Assembly: GCF_001296025.1 (NCBI RefSeq)
Contig: NZ_LJHV01000023.1
Coordinates: 186,001 to 250,000, forward strand
Length of the DNA: 64,000 bases
Source: Porphyrobacter sp. AAP60
Lineage (GTDB): Bacteria > Pseudomonadota > Alphaproteobacteria > Sphingomonadales > Sphingomonadaceae
Direction of reading: 5' to 3'
Under the pieces are notes generated by a model, which worked only from the letters and a program-made list of their open reading frames with translations, did no database searches and had not been told where the DNA came from. Numbering within the stretch: the first letter of the stretch is position 1; each line of letters begins with the position of its first letter. Made by a program: the position numbers and the translations under genes. This document shows, piece after piece, positions 35,297 through 45,611 of the stretch.

Positions 35297-36690
35297 TAGA
35301 GACCGGGCAGCCGCGTCTTCGGCCCCTGCCGCTGGAAAGAGGCCGCCCAGCCGTGCGACGCTCGCCCATAAAGGGCGCCGCCCGTAGCCGGGAACAGGGC
35401 GTCCCAATCCTGCGGGGTCATGAGCTGATGCGGCATCGGGTCTTCCAGCGTCAGACCGCAGCGGCCTAAGCTTGCCATCATGGCCCTGGTGCATCGCTCT
35501 TTCTCCTCGGGTGTATAGTGGTGAACGTCTCCATTGGCGGGGGCGTTGACGATGATCTGGATGCGCTCACGTGTTCCGGGCGCTGGCACGGGGTCAGCCT
35601 CCTTCGCGCCGCGATCGATGGCGCACAGGTAAGCCGTGGGATCGGAAGGGGTCTGCCCGGCAGCAATCTCGCAGAATTCGCGCGCGTAATCGGGCGAGAA
35701 AAACACGTTGTGATGGCTGAGATCGAAGCCCGATGTTTCGGCGTGGGCATACCAGACCAGTGCCGAGAGCGAGCGTTTGGCGGGCGGCAATCGCGGCACG
35801 GCCCGCGCGGCGCTGTCTCCCAGCTTCGCCGTCGCCAGCGCCGCAGGATCGCCGTTGCAAATGACGATGTCGGCGGGAATCACCTCACCCGAAGCCAGCC
35901 GCACACCACTGGCCCGGCCCTGCGTGGTCAGCACCTCGGCCACCGGAGCATCGGTGCGCACCTGCGCGCCCTGGCGCGTGGCCAGCCCGGCCAGCGCCTT
36001 GGCCAGCGCGTGAATCCCGCCATCGATCAGCCACACGCCCTGCGCCTCGACATGGGCGATCAGCATCAGCGTGGCCGGCGCGGCATAAGGCGATGATCCG
36101 CAATAGGTGGCATAACGGCCGAACAATTGCTGCAGGCGGCCGTCCTTGAAATGGCCGCCAAGCGCGTTCCACATCCCGTCAAACGGGCGCATGGCGAGCA
36201 TGTCGCCCAGCCGCCACGGCCCGATCCGCCACATCATCGGCAACGGCGTGCTGGCCTTCTCTCCGCGCAGGAACGGGTCTTCGAGCACGTTGAAGATGCG
36301 TGCCGCCTCATGGCGGAAATTGCGATAGCCGCGGGCGGCCTCTACTCCGGCAAAGGCGCCGATGGCATCTTCGCTGCGCAGGGGGTCGGCGAACAGATCA
36401 AGGGTTTCTTCCGCCCCCCAGGCGTGGCGCGCGATCACATCGGCGCGGCGGGCGGTAATGTGGTTGTCGAGGCTTTCACCGCAGGCTTCGAACACGGCAT
36501 CGAACACATCGCGCAAGGTGAAGACGGTGGGCCCGCCGTCGATCTCGGCACCGTCAACCGCAACGCGGCGGGCCTTGCCGCCAACCCATGCCTCTTTCTC
36601 GAGCACGGTGACATGATGGCCCTGCGCCGCCAGCAAGGCCGCGCTGGTGAGCCCGCCAATACCTGCTCCGATGACGGCGACTCGTGCGAT
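35125..36690 (-). CDS. crtD: Hydroxyneurosporene/methoxyneurosporene desaturase
   Basis: About 520 residues. The FAD-binding dinucleotide motif VAVIGAGIGGLTSAALLAAQG opens the protein, then EKEAWVGGKARR. The C-terminal GLYCTGGATHPAAGVPMAALSG is the phytoene-desaturase-family signature. It introduces the C-3,4 double bond after CrtC. The start given here is an ATC at 36690, six bases after a strong AGGGAGGA; no ATG/GTG/TTG lies nearer. The open frame extends to a TTG at 36753, but that codon lies within the PpsR box and the likely -35 element, so it would precede the transcript. Confidence 0.9.
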   Translation of the reverse strand: MARVAVIGAGIGGLTSAALLAAQGHHVTVLEKEAWVGGKARRVAVDGAEIDGGPTVFTLRDVFDAVFEACGESLDNHITARRADVIARHAWGAEETLDLFADPLRSEDAIGAFAGVEAARGYRNFRHEAARIFNVLEDPFLRGEKASTPLPMMWRIGPWRLGDMLAMRPFDGMWNALGGHFKDGRLQQLFGRYATYCGSSPYAAPATLMLIAHVEAQGVWLIDGGIHALAKALAGLATRQGAQVRTDAPVAEVLTTQGRASGVRLASGEVIPADIVICNGDPAALATAKLGDSAARAVPRLPPAKRSLSALVWYAHAETSGFDLSHHNVFFSPDYAREFCEIAAGQTPSDPTAYLCAIDRGAKEADPVPAPGTRERIQIIVNAPANGDVHHYTPEEKERCTRAMMASLGRCGLTLEDPMPHQLMTPQDWDALFPATGGALYGRASHGWAASFQRQGPKTRLPGLYCTGGATHPAAGVPMAALSGQLAARVIARDLASMKPSRLAVTAGGMSMPSPTTGSTG

Positions 36691-36746
36691 GACCCGTCCT
36701 CCCTGCCTCGATCCCTCGCGATTATCATTGACCTTACGCAAGCATC

Positions 36747-36764
36747 TGTCCAATTATTTAGACA
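36747..36764. promoter_or_regulatory. PpsR/CrtJ box between crtD and crtF
   Basis: TGTCCAATTATTTAGACA fits TGT-N12-ACA with a TGTC/GACA dyad. On the minus strand it contains TTGGACA, a -35-like element for crtD, with AATGAT 18 bp further. It probably represses both divergent carotenoid genes under aerobic light conditions. Confidence 0.8.
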
Positions 36765-36788
36765 TATGGTCTGTGAAACACATTGTTC

Positions 36789-37913
36789 GTGAGCAAATGG
36801 GCCGCCCTGCGGATCGGCTATGTCGCGCGCCGCAACCGGATTTTCGCCAGTCCCCTCTTCCAGCACTGGGCTGCCCGCCTGCCGTTGATCCGCTGGATTG
36901 CACGCAGCCGCGCCGATGCCGCGTTCGATCTGCTCGCCGGGTTCGCCTATTCGCAGGTGCTGCGCGCCTTTGTGGAAGGCGGGCTGTTCGATATTCTCAA
37001 GGATGGCCCGCTGGCGGCTGACGCAATCGCCGCCCGCATGGGGTTGAGCCATGACGCCGCCCTGACCCTGCTGCGCGCAGGCCGCCCGTTGATGCTGGCG
37101 GAGGAACCGGCGCACGATCAATGGATGCTGGGCGAACAAGGCGCTGTTTTCGCGTCCAATCCCGGTGTGCAGGCGATGGTGCGGCATCACCGGCTGCTCT
37201 ATGCCGATCTGGCCGATCCGCTGGCGCTGCTGCGGGCCGACCGGCGCGAGCCGACCGACCTTTCGCGCTTCTGGACCTATGCAGGCGCGCTTCAGGGCGC
37301 GACCGAACGGGGTGAGGATACCGCGGAATATTCGCAGCTTATGGCCGCCTCGCAGCACTTTGTTGCCGACGAGGTGCTGGCTTCAGTCAGTTTCAACCAG
37401 GTGAAACGGTTGCTGGACGTGGGCGGCGGGCACGGGGCCTTCCTGCGGGCGATCGGCACCGCAAACACGCATCTTCAACTCGGATTGTTCGATCTGCCGG
37501 AAGTTGTGGAAACCGGACGCACCGTGCTGGGCGACGCCGTCGGCGCTGCCCGCGTCACCGCGCACCCTGGCAATTTCTTCAGCGATTCCATACCGCAAGG
37601 CTATGACATGGTCTCGCTGATCCGCATCCTGCACGATCATGACGATGGCCCGGCACAGGCGCTGCTCAGCAATATCCGCAAGAGCCTCGCCCCCGGAGCG
37701 CGCCTGCTGATCGCCGAGCCGATGGCCCGTATTCCGGGCGCGCAGCCGATGGGGGAGGCGTTTTTCGGGCTCTACCTGTGGGCGATGGGATCAGGCCGCC
37801 CGCGCAGCCCGGCGGAAATCACCGCCATGCTGCGCGCGGCGGGCTTTGCCAGCATTCAACCCGTCGCAACTGCGCAACCGGTTAACGCAAGCGTCATCAT
37901 GGCACGCGCCTGA
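36789..37913 (+). CDS. crtF: Demethylspheroidene/hydroxyneurosporene O-methyltransferase
   Basis: 374 residues from a GTG at 36789; a TTG six bases upstream is the only other nearby choice. N-terminal dimerisation/winged-helix part (AFDLLAGFAYSQVLRAFVEGGLFDIL), then a SAM-binding domain with LLDVGGGHGAFLRAI (about 210-224) and ILHDHDDGPAQALL. It methylates the CrtC-made hydroxyl group. Divergent from crtD and followed after 125 bp by bchC. Confidence 0.93.
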   Translation: MSKWAALRIGYVARRNRIFASPLFQHWAARLPLIRWIARSRADAAFDLLAGFAYSQVLRAFVEGGLFDILKDGPLAADAIAARMGLSHDAALTLLRAGRPLMLAEEPAHDQWMLGEQGAVFASNPGVQAMVRHHRLLYADLADPLALLRADRREPTDLSRFWTYAGALQGATERGEDTAEYSQLMAASQHFVADEVLASVSFNQVKRLLDVGGGHGAFLRAIGTANTHLQLGLFDLPEVVETGRTVLGDAVGAARVTAHPGNFFSDSIPQGYDMVSLIRILHDHDDGPAQALLSNIRKSLAPGARLLIAEPMARIPGAQPMGEAFFGLYLWAMGSGRPRSPAEITAMLRAAGFASIQPVATAQPVNASVIMARA

Positions 37914-37921
37914 CGGAAACT

Positions 37922-37939
37922 TGTCCAGATTATTTGACA
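37922..37939. promoter_or_regulatory. PpsR/CrtJ box and promoter of bchC
   Basis: TGTCCAGATTATTTGACA is a perfect TGT-N12-ACA. Its right half provides a consensus -35 TTGACA (37934-37939), with TAGCAC 17 bp downstream as a -10-like element. The repressor site therefore covers the -35, as described for bchC in Rhodobacter. Confidence 0.85.
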
Positions 37940-38038
37940 GTCCAACGCGTAAGGCGTAGCACACAGTCGGGAGAACGCAGCGGTTGAGTTTTCGACTCGG
38001 CATCTGCGGCGCGAATGAACTTCGGGGAGACCGACATA

Positions 38039-38986
38039 ATGAATACGCTGGCAGTCATTCTCGAAGCACCGGAGCGTCTCGCTCTGCGTGCACTTGAGAT
38101 GAAGCCGGTGGATGCATCGGATGTCGTCATCGAAGTCGCTTTCAGCGGAATCAGCACCGGAACCGAAAAACTGTTGTGGAGCGGGCGGATGCCGCCCTTC
38201 CCCGGCCTCGGCTATCCGCTGGTGCCCGGTTACGAATCGGTGGGCCGGATCATCGATGCCGGTCGTGAAGCGCATGGCCGCATTGGTGACTGGGTGTTTG
38301 TGCCCGGCGCCAACTGCTACACAGATGCCCGCGGATTGTTCGGCGGCACGGCCAAGAAGGTCATCGTGCCTTCTGCCCGCGCCATTCCGATCCCCGAACA
38401 CCTTGGCGAATCCGGCGTGCTGTGCGCGCTGGCGGCCACGGCGCTCCACGCGATCAAGGGCGGCTTTGACTGGCGTGAAGCACTGCCCGATCTGATTATC
38501 GGCCACGGCGTGCTGGGCCGCCTGCTTGCGCGGCTCACGCTGGCACTGGGCGGCGCTGCGCCGACCGTGTGGGAAACCAACCCTGCCCGCCGCCTTGGCG
38601 CAGAAGGTTACAACGTGATCGACCCGGCCTCTGACGAGCGCCGCGATTACCGTGCCATTTACGATGCCAGCGGCGATGCCGGGCTGATCGATGATTTGAT
38701 CATGCGCCTCGCCAAGGGCGGCGAGATCGTGCTGGCGGGCTTTTATTCCGAGCGGGTGAGCTTTGCCTTCCCCGCTGCCTTCATGCGCGAAGCCCATTTC
38801 CGCGTGGCCGCCGAATGGCAGCCCGGCGATCTGGCTGAAACCCGCGCGCTGATTGAATGCGGGCGATTGGGCCTTTCCGGCCTGATCACCAACCGGCGTC
38901 CGGCCGGTGAAGCGACGGAGGCCTACCCCCAGGCCTTCACTGACCCTGACTGTCTCAAGATGGTTCTCGATTGGAGCGAATGCTGA
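38039..38986 (+). CDS. bchC: Bacteriochlorophyllide a dehydrogenase
   Basis: 315 residues from the ATG at 38039, after GGGGAGA. Medium-chain alcohol-dehydrogenase fold: [22 protein letters not shown] near the start, VPGYESVG, and a nucleotide-binding part with [18 protein letters not shown]. It oxidises the 3-hydroxyethyl group to acetyl in the last steps before bacteriochlorophyllide a. First gene of bchCXYZ-pufBALM; the stop and the bchX start share one base. Confidence 0.95.
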   Translation: MNTLAVILEAPERLALRALEMKPVDASDVVIEVAFSGISTGTEKLLWSGRMPPFPGLGYPLVPGYESVGRIIDAGREAHGRIGDWVFVPGANCYTDARGLFGGTAKKVIVPSARAIPIPEHLGESGVLCALAATALHAIKGGFDWREALPDLIIGHGVLGRLLARLTLALGGAAPTVWETNPARRLGAEGYNVIDPASDERRDYRAIYDASGDAGLIDDLIMRLAKGGEIVLAGFYSERVSFAFPAAFMREAHFRVAAEWQPGDLAETRALIECGRLGLSGLITNRRPAGEATEAYPQAFTDPDCLKMVLDWSEC

Positions 38987-39990
38987 TGTCTGTGCTCGAC
39001 ACCCGAACCCTCGAAGATCAAGTTGCCGCGCTGCGCGATGAAGCGTCGCAAGAACCCGATCCGGTACACACCGGCGAAGTGAAGTCCGAAACGCAGGTCA
39101 TCGCGATCTACGGCAAGGGCGGCAGCGGCAAGAGCTTTGCCCTGTCCAACCTCAGCTACATGATGGCCCAGCAGGGCAAGCGCGTGCTGCTGATCGGTTG
39201 CGATCCCAAGTCGGACACCACCAGCCTGCTGTTCGGCGGCAAGAGCTGCCCGACGATCATCGAAACCTCCTCGAAAAAGAAGGCCGCTGGCGAAGAAGTC
39301 CGCATCGAAGATGTGTGCTTCCAGCGTGACGGCGTCTTTGCAATGGAACTCGGCGGCCCCGAAGTCGGGCGCGGTTGCGGTGGTCGCGGGATCATCCACG
39401 GGTTTGAACTGCTCGAAAAGCTGGGCTTCCACGATTGGGGCTTTGATTACGTCCTGCTCGATTTCCTCGGCGATGTGGTGTGCGGCGGCTTCGGCCTGCC
39501 GATTGCCCGCGACATGTGCCAGAAGGTTATCGTGGTCGGCAGCAACGATCTGCAATCGCTCTATGTCGCCAATAATGTCTGCCAGGCGGTCGAATATTTC
39601 CGCAAGATGGGCGGCAATGTCGGCGTGGCGGGCATGATCATCAACAAGGATGATGGCACGGGCGAAGCCCACGCTTTCGCTGAAGCGGTCGGCATTCCGG
39701 TGCTTACCGCGATCCCGGCGAATGAAGACATCCGCCGCAAGAGCGCCAATTACCAGATCATCGGCATTCCCGGCGGCGAATGGGCAAGCCTATTCGAAGA
39801 CCTTGCCATCAACGTGGCCGAAGCACCGCCGGTGCGCCCGACCCCCTTGTCACAAGACGGATTGCTGGGCTTGTTCAGCGCCGATGTGACCGGCGCCGGC
39901 GTCGAGCTTATCCCCGCCACGCAGGCCGACATGCGCGGCGGCGTTTACGAAACCCGCCCCACCCTCGAAGTGATCTACGACGAGGCTTGA
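38986..39990 (+). CDS. bchX: Chlorophyllide a reductase iron protein
   Basis: 334 residues. NifH-like: P-loop YGKGGSGKSFALSNLS (about 41-56), IGCDPKSD, and cluster-ligand cysteines in GRGCGGRG and GDVVCGGFG. It hydrolyses ATP and passes electrons to BchYZ, reducing ring B of chlorophyllide a. The ATG at 38986 overlaps the bchC stop. Confidence 0.97.
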   Translation: MSVLDTRTLEDQVAALRDEASQEPDPVHTGEVKSETQVIAIYGKGGSGKSFALSNLSYMMAQQGKRVLLIGCDPKSDTTSLLFGGKSCPTIIETSSKKKAAGEEVRIEDVCFQRDGVFAMELGGPEVGRGCGGRGIIHGFELLEKLGFHDWGFDYVLLDFLGDVVCGGFGLPIARDMCQKVIVVGSNDLQSLYVANNVCQAVEYFRKMGGNVGVAGMIINKDDGTGEAHAFAEAVGIPVLTAIPANEDIRRKSANYQIIGIPGGEWASLFEDLAINVAEAPPVRPTPLSQDGLLGLFSADVTGAGVELIPATQADMRGGVYETRPTLEVIYDEA

Positions 39991-39994
39991 TGCG

Positions 39995-41545
39995 ATGAGC
40001 GATGCCTTCCCCACCAGCGGTAACCGCGCCCCCGACCGGATCGAGCTTGATCCGGCTGCGGTGACGAGCGGCGGCGCATGCTCATCGAAAGACACGATGC
40101 TCGATGCTGCGCGTGACGCGGGCAAGAGCGACATCCTTGATCAATACGCTGCCGATTATCCGGTCGATCCGCAGGCTGGGCCGCATGATCAGCCGCAATC
40201 GATGTGCCCTGCCTTTGGCTCGCTGCGCGTCGGATTGCGGATGCGCCGCACCGCCACGGTGCTGTCAGGCTCGGCCTGCTGTGTTTACGGGCTGACCTTC
40301 ACCTCGCACTTTTACGGCGCGCGGCGCACGGTGGGCTATGTGCCCTTCTCCAGCGAAACGCTGGTCACCGGCAAGCTGTTCGAAGACATCAAGGAAGCGG
40401 TCGAAGGCCTCGCCGATCCTGAAAATTACGACGCGATCATCGTCACCAACCTCTGCGTCCCCACGGCGAGCGGCGTGCCGCTGCGGCTGCTGGGCAAGGC
40501 GATCAACGGCGTGCGGATCATCGGCATCGACGTGCCGGGCTTCGGCATTCCGACCCACGCCGAAGCCAAAGACGTGCTGGCCGGTGCGATGCTCAATTAC
40601 GCCCGAGAGGAAGTGGCCGCTGGCCCGGTCGCCGCGCCGCGTGAACGCTCCGACCTGCCGACCGTGACGCTGCTGGGCGAAATGTTCCCGGCTGATCCGG
40701 TGGTGATCGGGCAGATGCTCGCACCGCTTGGTCTGGCTGCTGGCCCGGTTGTGCCCACCCGCGAATGGCGTGAACTTTACGCAGCGCTTGATTGCGCGGT
40801 CGTGGCTGCGATCCACCCCTTCTACACCGCCAGCATCCGCGAGTTCGAAGCTGCTGGCCGTCCGATCATCGGTTCGGCTCCCGTCGGCGCGGATGGCACC
40901 GCTGCCTGGCTGCAATCCATCGGCGATACGCTGGGCCTGCCGCAGCACAAGGTCGATGGCGTCAAGAACGCCATGATCGCCGCCTGCCGCGGCGCGCTGG
41001 ACAAGATGCCGATCAGGGGCCGGATCACGGTTTCGGGCTATGAAGGCTCGGAATTGCTGGTCGCCCGCTTGCTGGTCGAAAGCGGGGCAGAGGTGCCTTA
41101 TGTGGGCACTGCAACCCCGCGCACCAAATGGTCGGACCCCGACCGCGAATGGCTCGAAGCGCGCGGCGTGCATGTGCAGTTCCGCGCCAGTCTGGAACAG
41201 GACATCGCGGCAGTGGATGAATACCGCCCCGATCTCGCCATCGGCACCACGCCGGTGGTGCAGCACGCCAAATCGCGCGCGATCCCTTCGCTCTATTTCA
41301 CCAACCTGATCTCGGCCCGTCCGCTGATGGGCCCGGCAGGCGCTGGCAGCCTTGCCACCGTGATCAACGCGGCGATGGGCAACAAGGCGCGCTTCGATGC
41401 GATGCGCGATTTCTTCGAAGGCGTCGGCACCGAACATGCGGCTGGCGTATGGGAAGACCTGCCCGTCGACCGGCCCAAGTTCCGCAAGAAATACGCTGCC
41501 CTGAACGAAGCGGCGCGCAAGGCTTCGGAGGCGATCGGATCATGA
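39995..41545 (+). CDS. bchY: Chlorophyllide a reductase subunit Y
   Basis: 516 residues. NifD-like subunit with Fe-S-ligand cysteines in [19 protein letters not shown] and [13 protein letters not shown]. With BchZ it forms the catalytic component of the BchX-driven reductase. Its stop overlaps the bchZ start. Confidence 0.97.
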   Translation: MSDAFPTSGNRAPDRIELDPAAVTSGGACSSKDTMLDAARDAGKSDILDQYAADYPVDPQAGPHDQPQSMCPAFGSLRVGLRMRRTATVLSGSACCVYGLTFTSHFYGARRTVGYVPFSSETLVTGKLFEDIKEAVEGLADPENYDAIIVTNLCVPTASGVPLRLLGKAINGVRIIGIDVPGFGIPTHAEAKDVLAGAMLNYAREEVAAGPVAAPRERSDLPTVTLLGEMFPADPVVIGQMLAPLGLAAGPVVPTREWRELYAALDCAVVAAIHPFYTASIREFEAAGRPIIGSAPVGADGTAAWLQSIGDTLGLPQHKVDGVKNAMIAACRGALDKMPIRGRITVSGYEGSELLVARLLVESGAEVPYVGTATPRTKWSDPDREWLEARGVHVQFRASLEQDIAAVDEYRPDLAIGTTPVVQHAKSRAIPSLYFTNLISARPLMGPAGAGSLATVINAAMGNKARFDAMRDFFEGVGTEHAAGVWEDLPVDRPKFRKKYAALNEAARKASEAIGS

Positions 41546-43002
41546 CCCTCATCCTCGATCATGATCGCGCTGGCGGCTACTGGGGCGCTACTTACGTCTT
41601 CACCGCGGTGAAGGGCCTACAGGTCATCATTGATGGCCCGGTCGGGTGCGAGAACCTGCCGGTCACATCCGTGCTCCACTACACCGACGCACTGCCGCCG
41701 CATGAACTGCCCATCGTCGTCACCGGCCTTGGCGAAGAAGAACTCGGCAAGACCGGCACCGAAGGCGCGATGAAGCGCGCGTGGAAAGCGCTGGATACCG
41801 AACTTCCCGCCGTGGTCGTCACCGGCTCCATCGCCGAAATGATCGGCGGCGGCGTGACGCCTGAAGGCACCAACATCAAACGCTTCCTGCCGCGCACCAT
41901 TGATGAAGATCAGTGGCAATCGGCAGACCGCGCGCTGACCTGGCTGTGGACCGAATTCGGCCCCAAGAAAATGCCCGCCCCGCGTGAGCGCAAGGAAGGC
42001 CAGAAGCCCCGCGTCAATATCATCGGCCCCAGCTACGGCATGTTCAACATGCCATCCGATCTGGCGGAAATCCGCCGCCTGATCGAAGGCATCGGCGCCG
42101 AAGTCGGCGTGGTCTTCCCGCTCGGCAGCCACCTTGCCGACATCCGCGAACTCGCCACCAGCGATGCCAACGTTTGCATGTACCGCGAATTCGGTCGCAA
42201 CCTGTGCGAGACGCTGGAACGGCCCTATTTCCAGGCGCCGATCGGCCTCACCCAGACCACCAAGTTCCTGCGCGCATTGGCAGCGGAACTGGGCCTTGAT
42301 CCCGAACCGTTTATCGAGCGCGAAAAGCACACCACGATCAAACCTTTGTGGGATCTGTGGCGTTCGGTCACGCAGGATTTCTTCGGCACGGCCAGCTTCG
42401 GCATCGTCGCCAACGAAACCTATGCCCGCGGCATCCGCCAGTTTCTTGAAGGCGACATGGGCCTGCCCTGCACGATCTCGGCTTCGCGCTGCGCCGGTGT
42501 GAAAACCGATAATGACGCGGTGCGCACATCATTGCACAGCAACCCGCCGCTGGTGATGTTCGGCAGCTATAACGAACGCATGTATCTGGCCGAAAAGACG
42601 GGCAGCGGCTACGGGCCGAGCACCCAGTTCATTCCTGCCAGCTTCCCTGGCGCGGCGATCCGCCGCCACACCGGCACGCCCTTCATGGGTTATTCCGGCG
42701 CGACCTATCTGGTGCAGGAAGTGTGCAATGCGCTGTTCGATGCGCTGTTCCACATCCTGCCGCTGGGCACCGAGCTCGACAAGATCGAGCCGACCCCGCC
42801 GCGCGGCGAAGCGCAATTGACCTGGGACAATGACGCCAAGGCGCGGCTCGACCAGCTTGTCGAAGCGCAGCCGGTGCTGGTGCGGATCTCCGCTGCCAAG
42901 CGCCTGCGCGACACGGCCGAACGCACCGCGCGCGCGCGCGGCGTGACAACAGTTACCGCAGACTGCCTTGAGGCATCGCTGCTTGAAGGAGCGGAGGCAT
43001 GA
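41542..43002 (+). CDS. bchZ: Chlorophyllide a reductase subunit Z
   Basis: 486 residues from the ATG at 41542 ([20 protein letters not shown]), overlapping the bchY stop (ATGA). NifK-like; family segments [39 protein letters not shown] and a C-terminal helix [16 protein letters not shown] that is typical of this subunit. It is the last bch gene before the puf operon, and read-through into puf is likely (superoperon). Confidence 0.97.
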   Translation: MTLILDHDRAGGYWGATYVFTAVKGLQVIIDGPVGCENLPVTSVLHYTDALPPHELPIVVTGLGEEELGKTGTEGAMKRAWKALDTELPAVVVTGSIAEMIGGGVTPEGTNIKRFLPRTIDEDQWQSADRALTWLWTEFGPKKMPAPRERKEGQKPRVNIIGPSYGMFNMPSDLAEIRRLIEGIGAEVGVVFPLGSHLADIRELATSDANVCMYREFGRNLCETLERPYFQAPIGLTQTTKFLRALAAELGLDPEPFIEREKHTTIKPLWDLWRSVTQDFFGTASFGIVANETYARGIRQFLEGDMGLPCTISASRCAGVKTDNDAVRTSLHSNPPLVMFGSYNERMYLAEKTGSGYGPSTQFIPASFPGAAIRRHTGTPFMGYSGATYLVQEVCNALFDALFHILPLGTELDKIEPTPPRGEAQLTWDNDAKARLDQLVEAQPVLVRISAAKRLRDTAERTARARGVTTVTADCLEASLLEGAEA

Positions 43003-43058
43003 TCAGCATGTCCGCGCCTTCCAACCCTTTGTTGCAGCCGCGCGCTGCACAATCCCAT

Positions 43059-43131
43059 GCCCCCTTCGAGGGGGCTCTCCAATCCACGTGGGGGATCACG
43101 CGGGGACGCCGACGGAAGCTTTCGGGCTTCC
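43059..43131 (+). promoter_or_regulatory. Two hairpins in the bchZ-pufB leader
   Basis: GCCCCC-TTCGA-GGGGGC (43059-43075) and GGAAGC-TTTCGG-GCTTCC (43114-43131). Neither is followed by a T-run, so they look like mRNA-processing or stabilising structures. The 159-bp gap holds no pufQ. Confidence 0.6.
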
Positions 43132-43161
43132 AAACATACCCAACTGAACGGAGACAACCCG

Positions 43162-43311
43162 ATGAACGAACGTATCGGAACCCACCTGACGCCTGAAGAG
43201 GCTCAGGAAATCCACAAGGGCTTCATGGGCACTTTCACCCTTTATGTGGTGATCGCTATCGTGGCCCACGTGCTGGTCTGGGCTGACAAGCCCTGGCTGC
43301 CGATTGGCTGA
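43162..43311 (+). CDS. pufB: Light-harvesting complex 1 beta polypeptide
   Basis: 49 residues. N-terminal EEAQEIHKGFMGTF is the LH1-beta signature; one membrane helix has the bacteriochlorophyll-ligand His in VAHVLVW, ending KPWLPIG. The ATG follows GGAGA. Confidence 0.97.
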   Translation: MNERIGTHLTPEEAQEIHKGFMGTFTLYVVIAIVAHVLVWADKPWLPIG

Positions 43312-43402
43312 TTATTGCGATGATCGGCTGAAGGTGGCTGGGTAACCCCCCGCGACCGCTGCCGGACAACGCTTTTCTGAAAACATTTCAAAGGAATTTC
43401 CC

Positions 43403-43594
43403 ATGTGGAGACTTTGGTTCTATTTTGACATTCGCCGCACGCTTGTTGCGCTGCACGTTGGTCTGGCCGTTCTGGCCTTCACCATCCACTTCATCCTGCT
43501 CAGCACCGATCGGTACAACTGGCTGGAAGATGCCAGCGCTGCACCGGCAACGGCTGCCGTGATCGAATCGTCGGAAGCTCCGGCGACTACCTAA
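43403..43594 (+). CDS. pufA: Light-harvesting complex 1 alpha polypeptide
   Basis: 63 residues. [18 protein letters not shown]... is the LH1-alpha start, the bacteriochlorophyll-ligand His lies in [15 protein letters not shown], and an Ala/Thr-rich C-terminal tail is probably trimmed. The ATG follows AAAGGAA. The hairpin after it should raise pufBA mRNA over pufLM. Confidence 0.97.
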   Translation: MWRLWFYFDIRRTLVALHVGLAVLAFTIHFILLSTDRYNWLEDASAAPATAAVIESSEAPATT

Positions 43595-43614
43595 CGGCTT
43601 GCAAATTGTGAGGG

Positions 43615-43630
43615 GGCAGGTTCGCCTGCC
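43615..43630 (+). promoter_or_regulatory. pufA-pufL intercistronic UUCG hairpin
   Basis: GGCAGG-TTCG-CCTGCC, a perfect stem closed by a stable UUCG tetraloop, extended imperfectly on both sides. This is the position of the puf mRNA stabiliser that gives more LH1 than reaction centre in Rhodobacter. Confidence 0.8.
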
Positions 43631-43691
43631 TGCCTCCTAACACTTGTTCAGCAATTCAAGCGCCCGCCTCAATGGCGGGGAGGATGGACCT

Positions 43692-44516
43692 ATGGCGCTC
43701 CTTAGTTTCGAGCGGAAATACCGCGTGCGCGGTGGCACATTGATCGGCGGCGACCTATTCGACTTCTGGGTCGGCCCGTTTTATGTCGGATTCTTTGGAG
43801 TGACGACGGCAATCAGCGCCTTGCTTGGCACCGCGCTGATTTTCGCCGCTGCGACGCAGGGTCCGACACTCAATCCCTGGCTGATTTCGATCAACCCGCC
43901 ACCGGTTGAATATGGCCTGGCCATGGCCCCGCTCAGTCAGGGCGGGTACTGGCAAATCATCACTGGCTGCGCAGTCATCGCCTTTGTTTCATGGGTGCTG
44001 CGACAGGCCGAAATTTCCCGCAAGCTGGGCATGAGCTACCACGTTCCGATCGCCTTCGGCGTCGCCGTGTTCGCCTATGTCACGCTCAACGTCATCCGTC
44101 CCTTCTGGATGGGCGCGTGGGGCAATGGCTTCCCATACGGGATCTGGACTCACCTCGAGTGGGTTTCGGGCGTGGGCTATGCCTTTGGCAACTTCCACTA
44201 CAACCCTGTGCACATGCTCGCGATCACGTTCTTCTTCACGAACACGCTCGCGCTCGCACTGCATGGCGGGCTTGTGCTGTCGGCGGTCAACACCACCGGC
44301 GGAACCGACGTCAAGTCACCGGAATATGAAGATACCTATTTCCGGGATTTCATCGGCTATTCGGTCGGCACGCTCGGTATTCACCGGGTTGGTCTCTTCC
44401 TCGCGCTATCTGCCGCGTTCTGGAGCGCCGTCTGCATCGTCATCTCCGGCACTCTGTATGTCGGCAGCTGGATCGAATTCTGGGATTTCTGGAAGAAGAT
44501 TCCGATCTGGTCGTAA
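43692..44516 (+). CDS. pufL: Photosynthetic reaction centre subunit L
   Basis: 274 residues from the ATG at 43692, preceded by GGAGGA. Five membrane spans. Cofactor ligands are visible: His in [24 protein letters not shown] (accessory and special-pair bacteriochlorophyll), [11 protein letters not shown] and GIHRVGLF (non-haem iron). An intact type-II subunit. Confidence 0.98.
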   Translation: MALLSFERKYRVRGGTLIGGDLFDFWVGPFYVGFFGVTTAISALLGTALIFAAATQGPTLNPWLISINPPPVEYGLAMAPLSQGGYWQIITGCAVIAFVSWVLRQAEISRKLGMSYHVPIAFGVAVFAYVTLNVIRPFWMGAWGNGFPYGIWTHLEWVSGVGYAFGNFHYNPVHMLAITFFFTNTLALALHGGLVLSAVNTTGGTDVKSPEYEDTYFRDFIGYSVGTLGIHRVGLFLALSAAFWSAVCIVISGTLYVGSWIEFWDFWKKIPIWS

Positions 44517-44530
44517 GGAGCACCTGAAAC

Positions 44531-45502
44531 ATGGCGACATATCAAAACATCTTTACCCAGGTGCAAGTGCAGGGACCGCCCGAAATGGGTATCGCCCTGC
44601 CGGCCGGTGAAGATATCCGCATCCCCTTTCTGGGGCATACATACTGGCTCGGCAAAATCGGGCAGGCCCAGTTCGGGCCGGTCTATCTCGGGGTACTGGG
44701 CACGATCTCGCTGGTTTTCGGCGGGCTTGCGTTCCTGATCATCGGGCTCAACTTCTGGGCGCAAGCCGGATGGAGCCCGCAGACCTTCATGCGCGAGCTG
44801 TTCTGGCTTTCGCTGAACCCTCCGGGCCCTGAATACGGCTTCAGCCCGTTCGTGCCGCTGAAGGAAGGTGGCTGGTTCATTCTGACCGGCGCGTTCCTGA
44901 CGATTTCGGTACTGTGCTGGTGGGCGCGCACTTACAGGCGGGCCAAGGCGTTGGGCATGGGGATGCACATTCCCTGGGCTTTCGCCTCTGCCATCTGGCT
45001 GTTCCTGGTGCTGGGCTTCATCCGCCCGATGCTGCTGGGTGATTGGTCGCAGGCGGTGCCTTACGGCATCTTCAGCCACCTTGACTGGACCAACAATTTC
45101 TCGCTGGTCTATGGCAACCTGTTCTACAACCCGTTCCACGCGCTCTCGATTGTCTTCCTTTACGGGTCGGCAGTGTTGTTCGCGATGCACGGGGCGACGA
45201 TCCTGGCACTCGGCCGTTATGGCGGTGAACGCGAGATCGAACAGATTACCGATCGCGGAACGGCTGCCGAACGCGGCGCATTGTTCTGGCGCTGGGTGAT
45301 GGGCTTCAATGCCACGTTTGAATCGATCCACCGCTGGGCCTGGTGGTTTGCAGTACTGACCACGCTGACCGGCGGGATCGGTATCCTGCTGACCGGCACG
45401 GTTGTCGATAACTGGTATCTGTGGGCGCAGGAGCATTACTACGCTCCGACGACCGAGAACTACGATCCGAGCGGCGCCATCGGGGCAGCTTCGGGCCAAT
45501 AA
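44531..45502 (+). CDS. pufM: Photosynthetic reaction centre subunit M
   Basis: 323 residues. Family features: [38 protein letters not shown] with ligand His, [11 protein letters not shown], and [12 protein letters not shown] supplying iron ligands. It ends the puf operon; no pufC (cytochrome subunit) or pufX follows. Confidence 0.98.
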   Translation: MATYQNIFTQVQVQGPPEMGIALPAGEDIRIPFLGHTYWLGKIGQAQFGPVYLGVLGTISLVFGGLAFLIIGLNFWAQAGWSPQTFMRELFWLSLNPPGPEYGFSPFVPLKEGGWFILTGAFLTISVLCWWARTYRRAKALGMGMHIPWAFASAIWLFLVLGFIRPMLLGDWSQAVPYGIFSHLDWTNNFSLVYGNLFYNPFHALSIVFLYGSAVLFAMHGATILALGRYGGEREIEQITDRGTAAERGALFWRWVMGFNATFESIHRWAWWFAVLTTLTGGIGILLTGTVVDNWYLWAQEHYYAPTTENYDPSGAIGAASGQ

Positions 45503-45553
45503 ACGGGAAGCCGGGCTGTCATGGCCCGGCACCTTACCGACTTCGAATACACG

Positions 45554-45587
45554 AAACCCGGCTTGGCCCTGCGGCCCGGCCGGGTTT
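45554..45587 (+). terminator. Terminator of the puf operon
   Basis: AAACCCGGC (45554-45562) pairs with GCCGGGTTT (45579-45587) and a T-rich tail follows. It lies about 50 bp after pufM and just before the convergent small membrane gene. Confidence 0.85.
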
Positions 45588-45611
45588 TCTTTTGGGCTCT
45601 GCGGAGGTGGT

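Noticed and set aside
36741-36753. TTG codons at 36753 and 36741 as crtD start
   Set aside because: They lie within the PpsR box or between the likely -35 and -10, so would precede the transcript; a strong ribosome site lies 50 bp further downstream.
42999-43196. Small open frame after bchZ that could be taken as pufQ
   Set aside because: It has no membrane span and no PufQ-like sequence, and its end overlaps pufB in another frame; the region instead holds hairpins.
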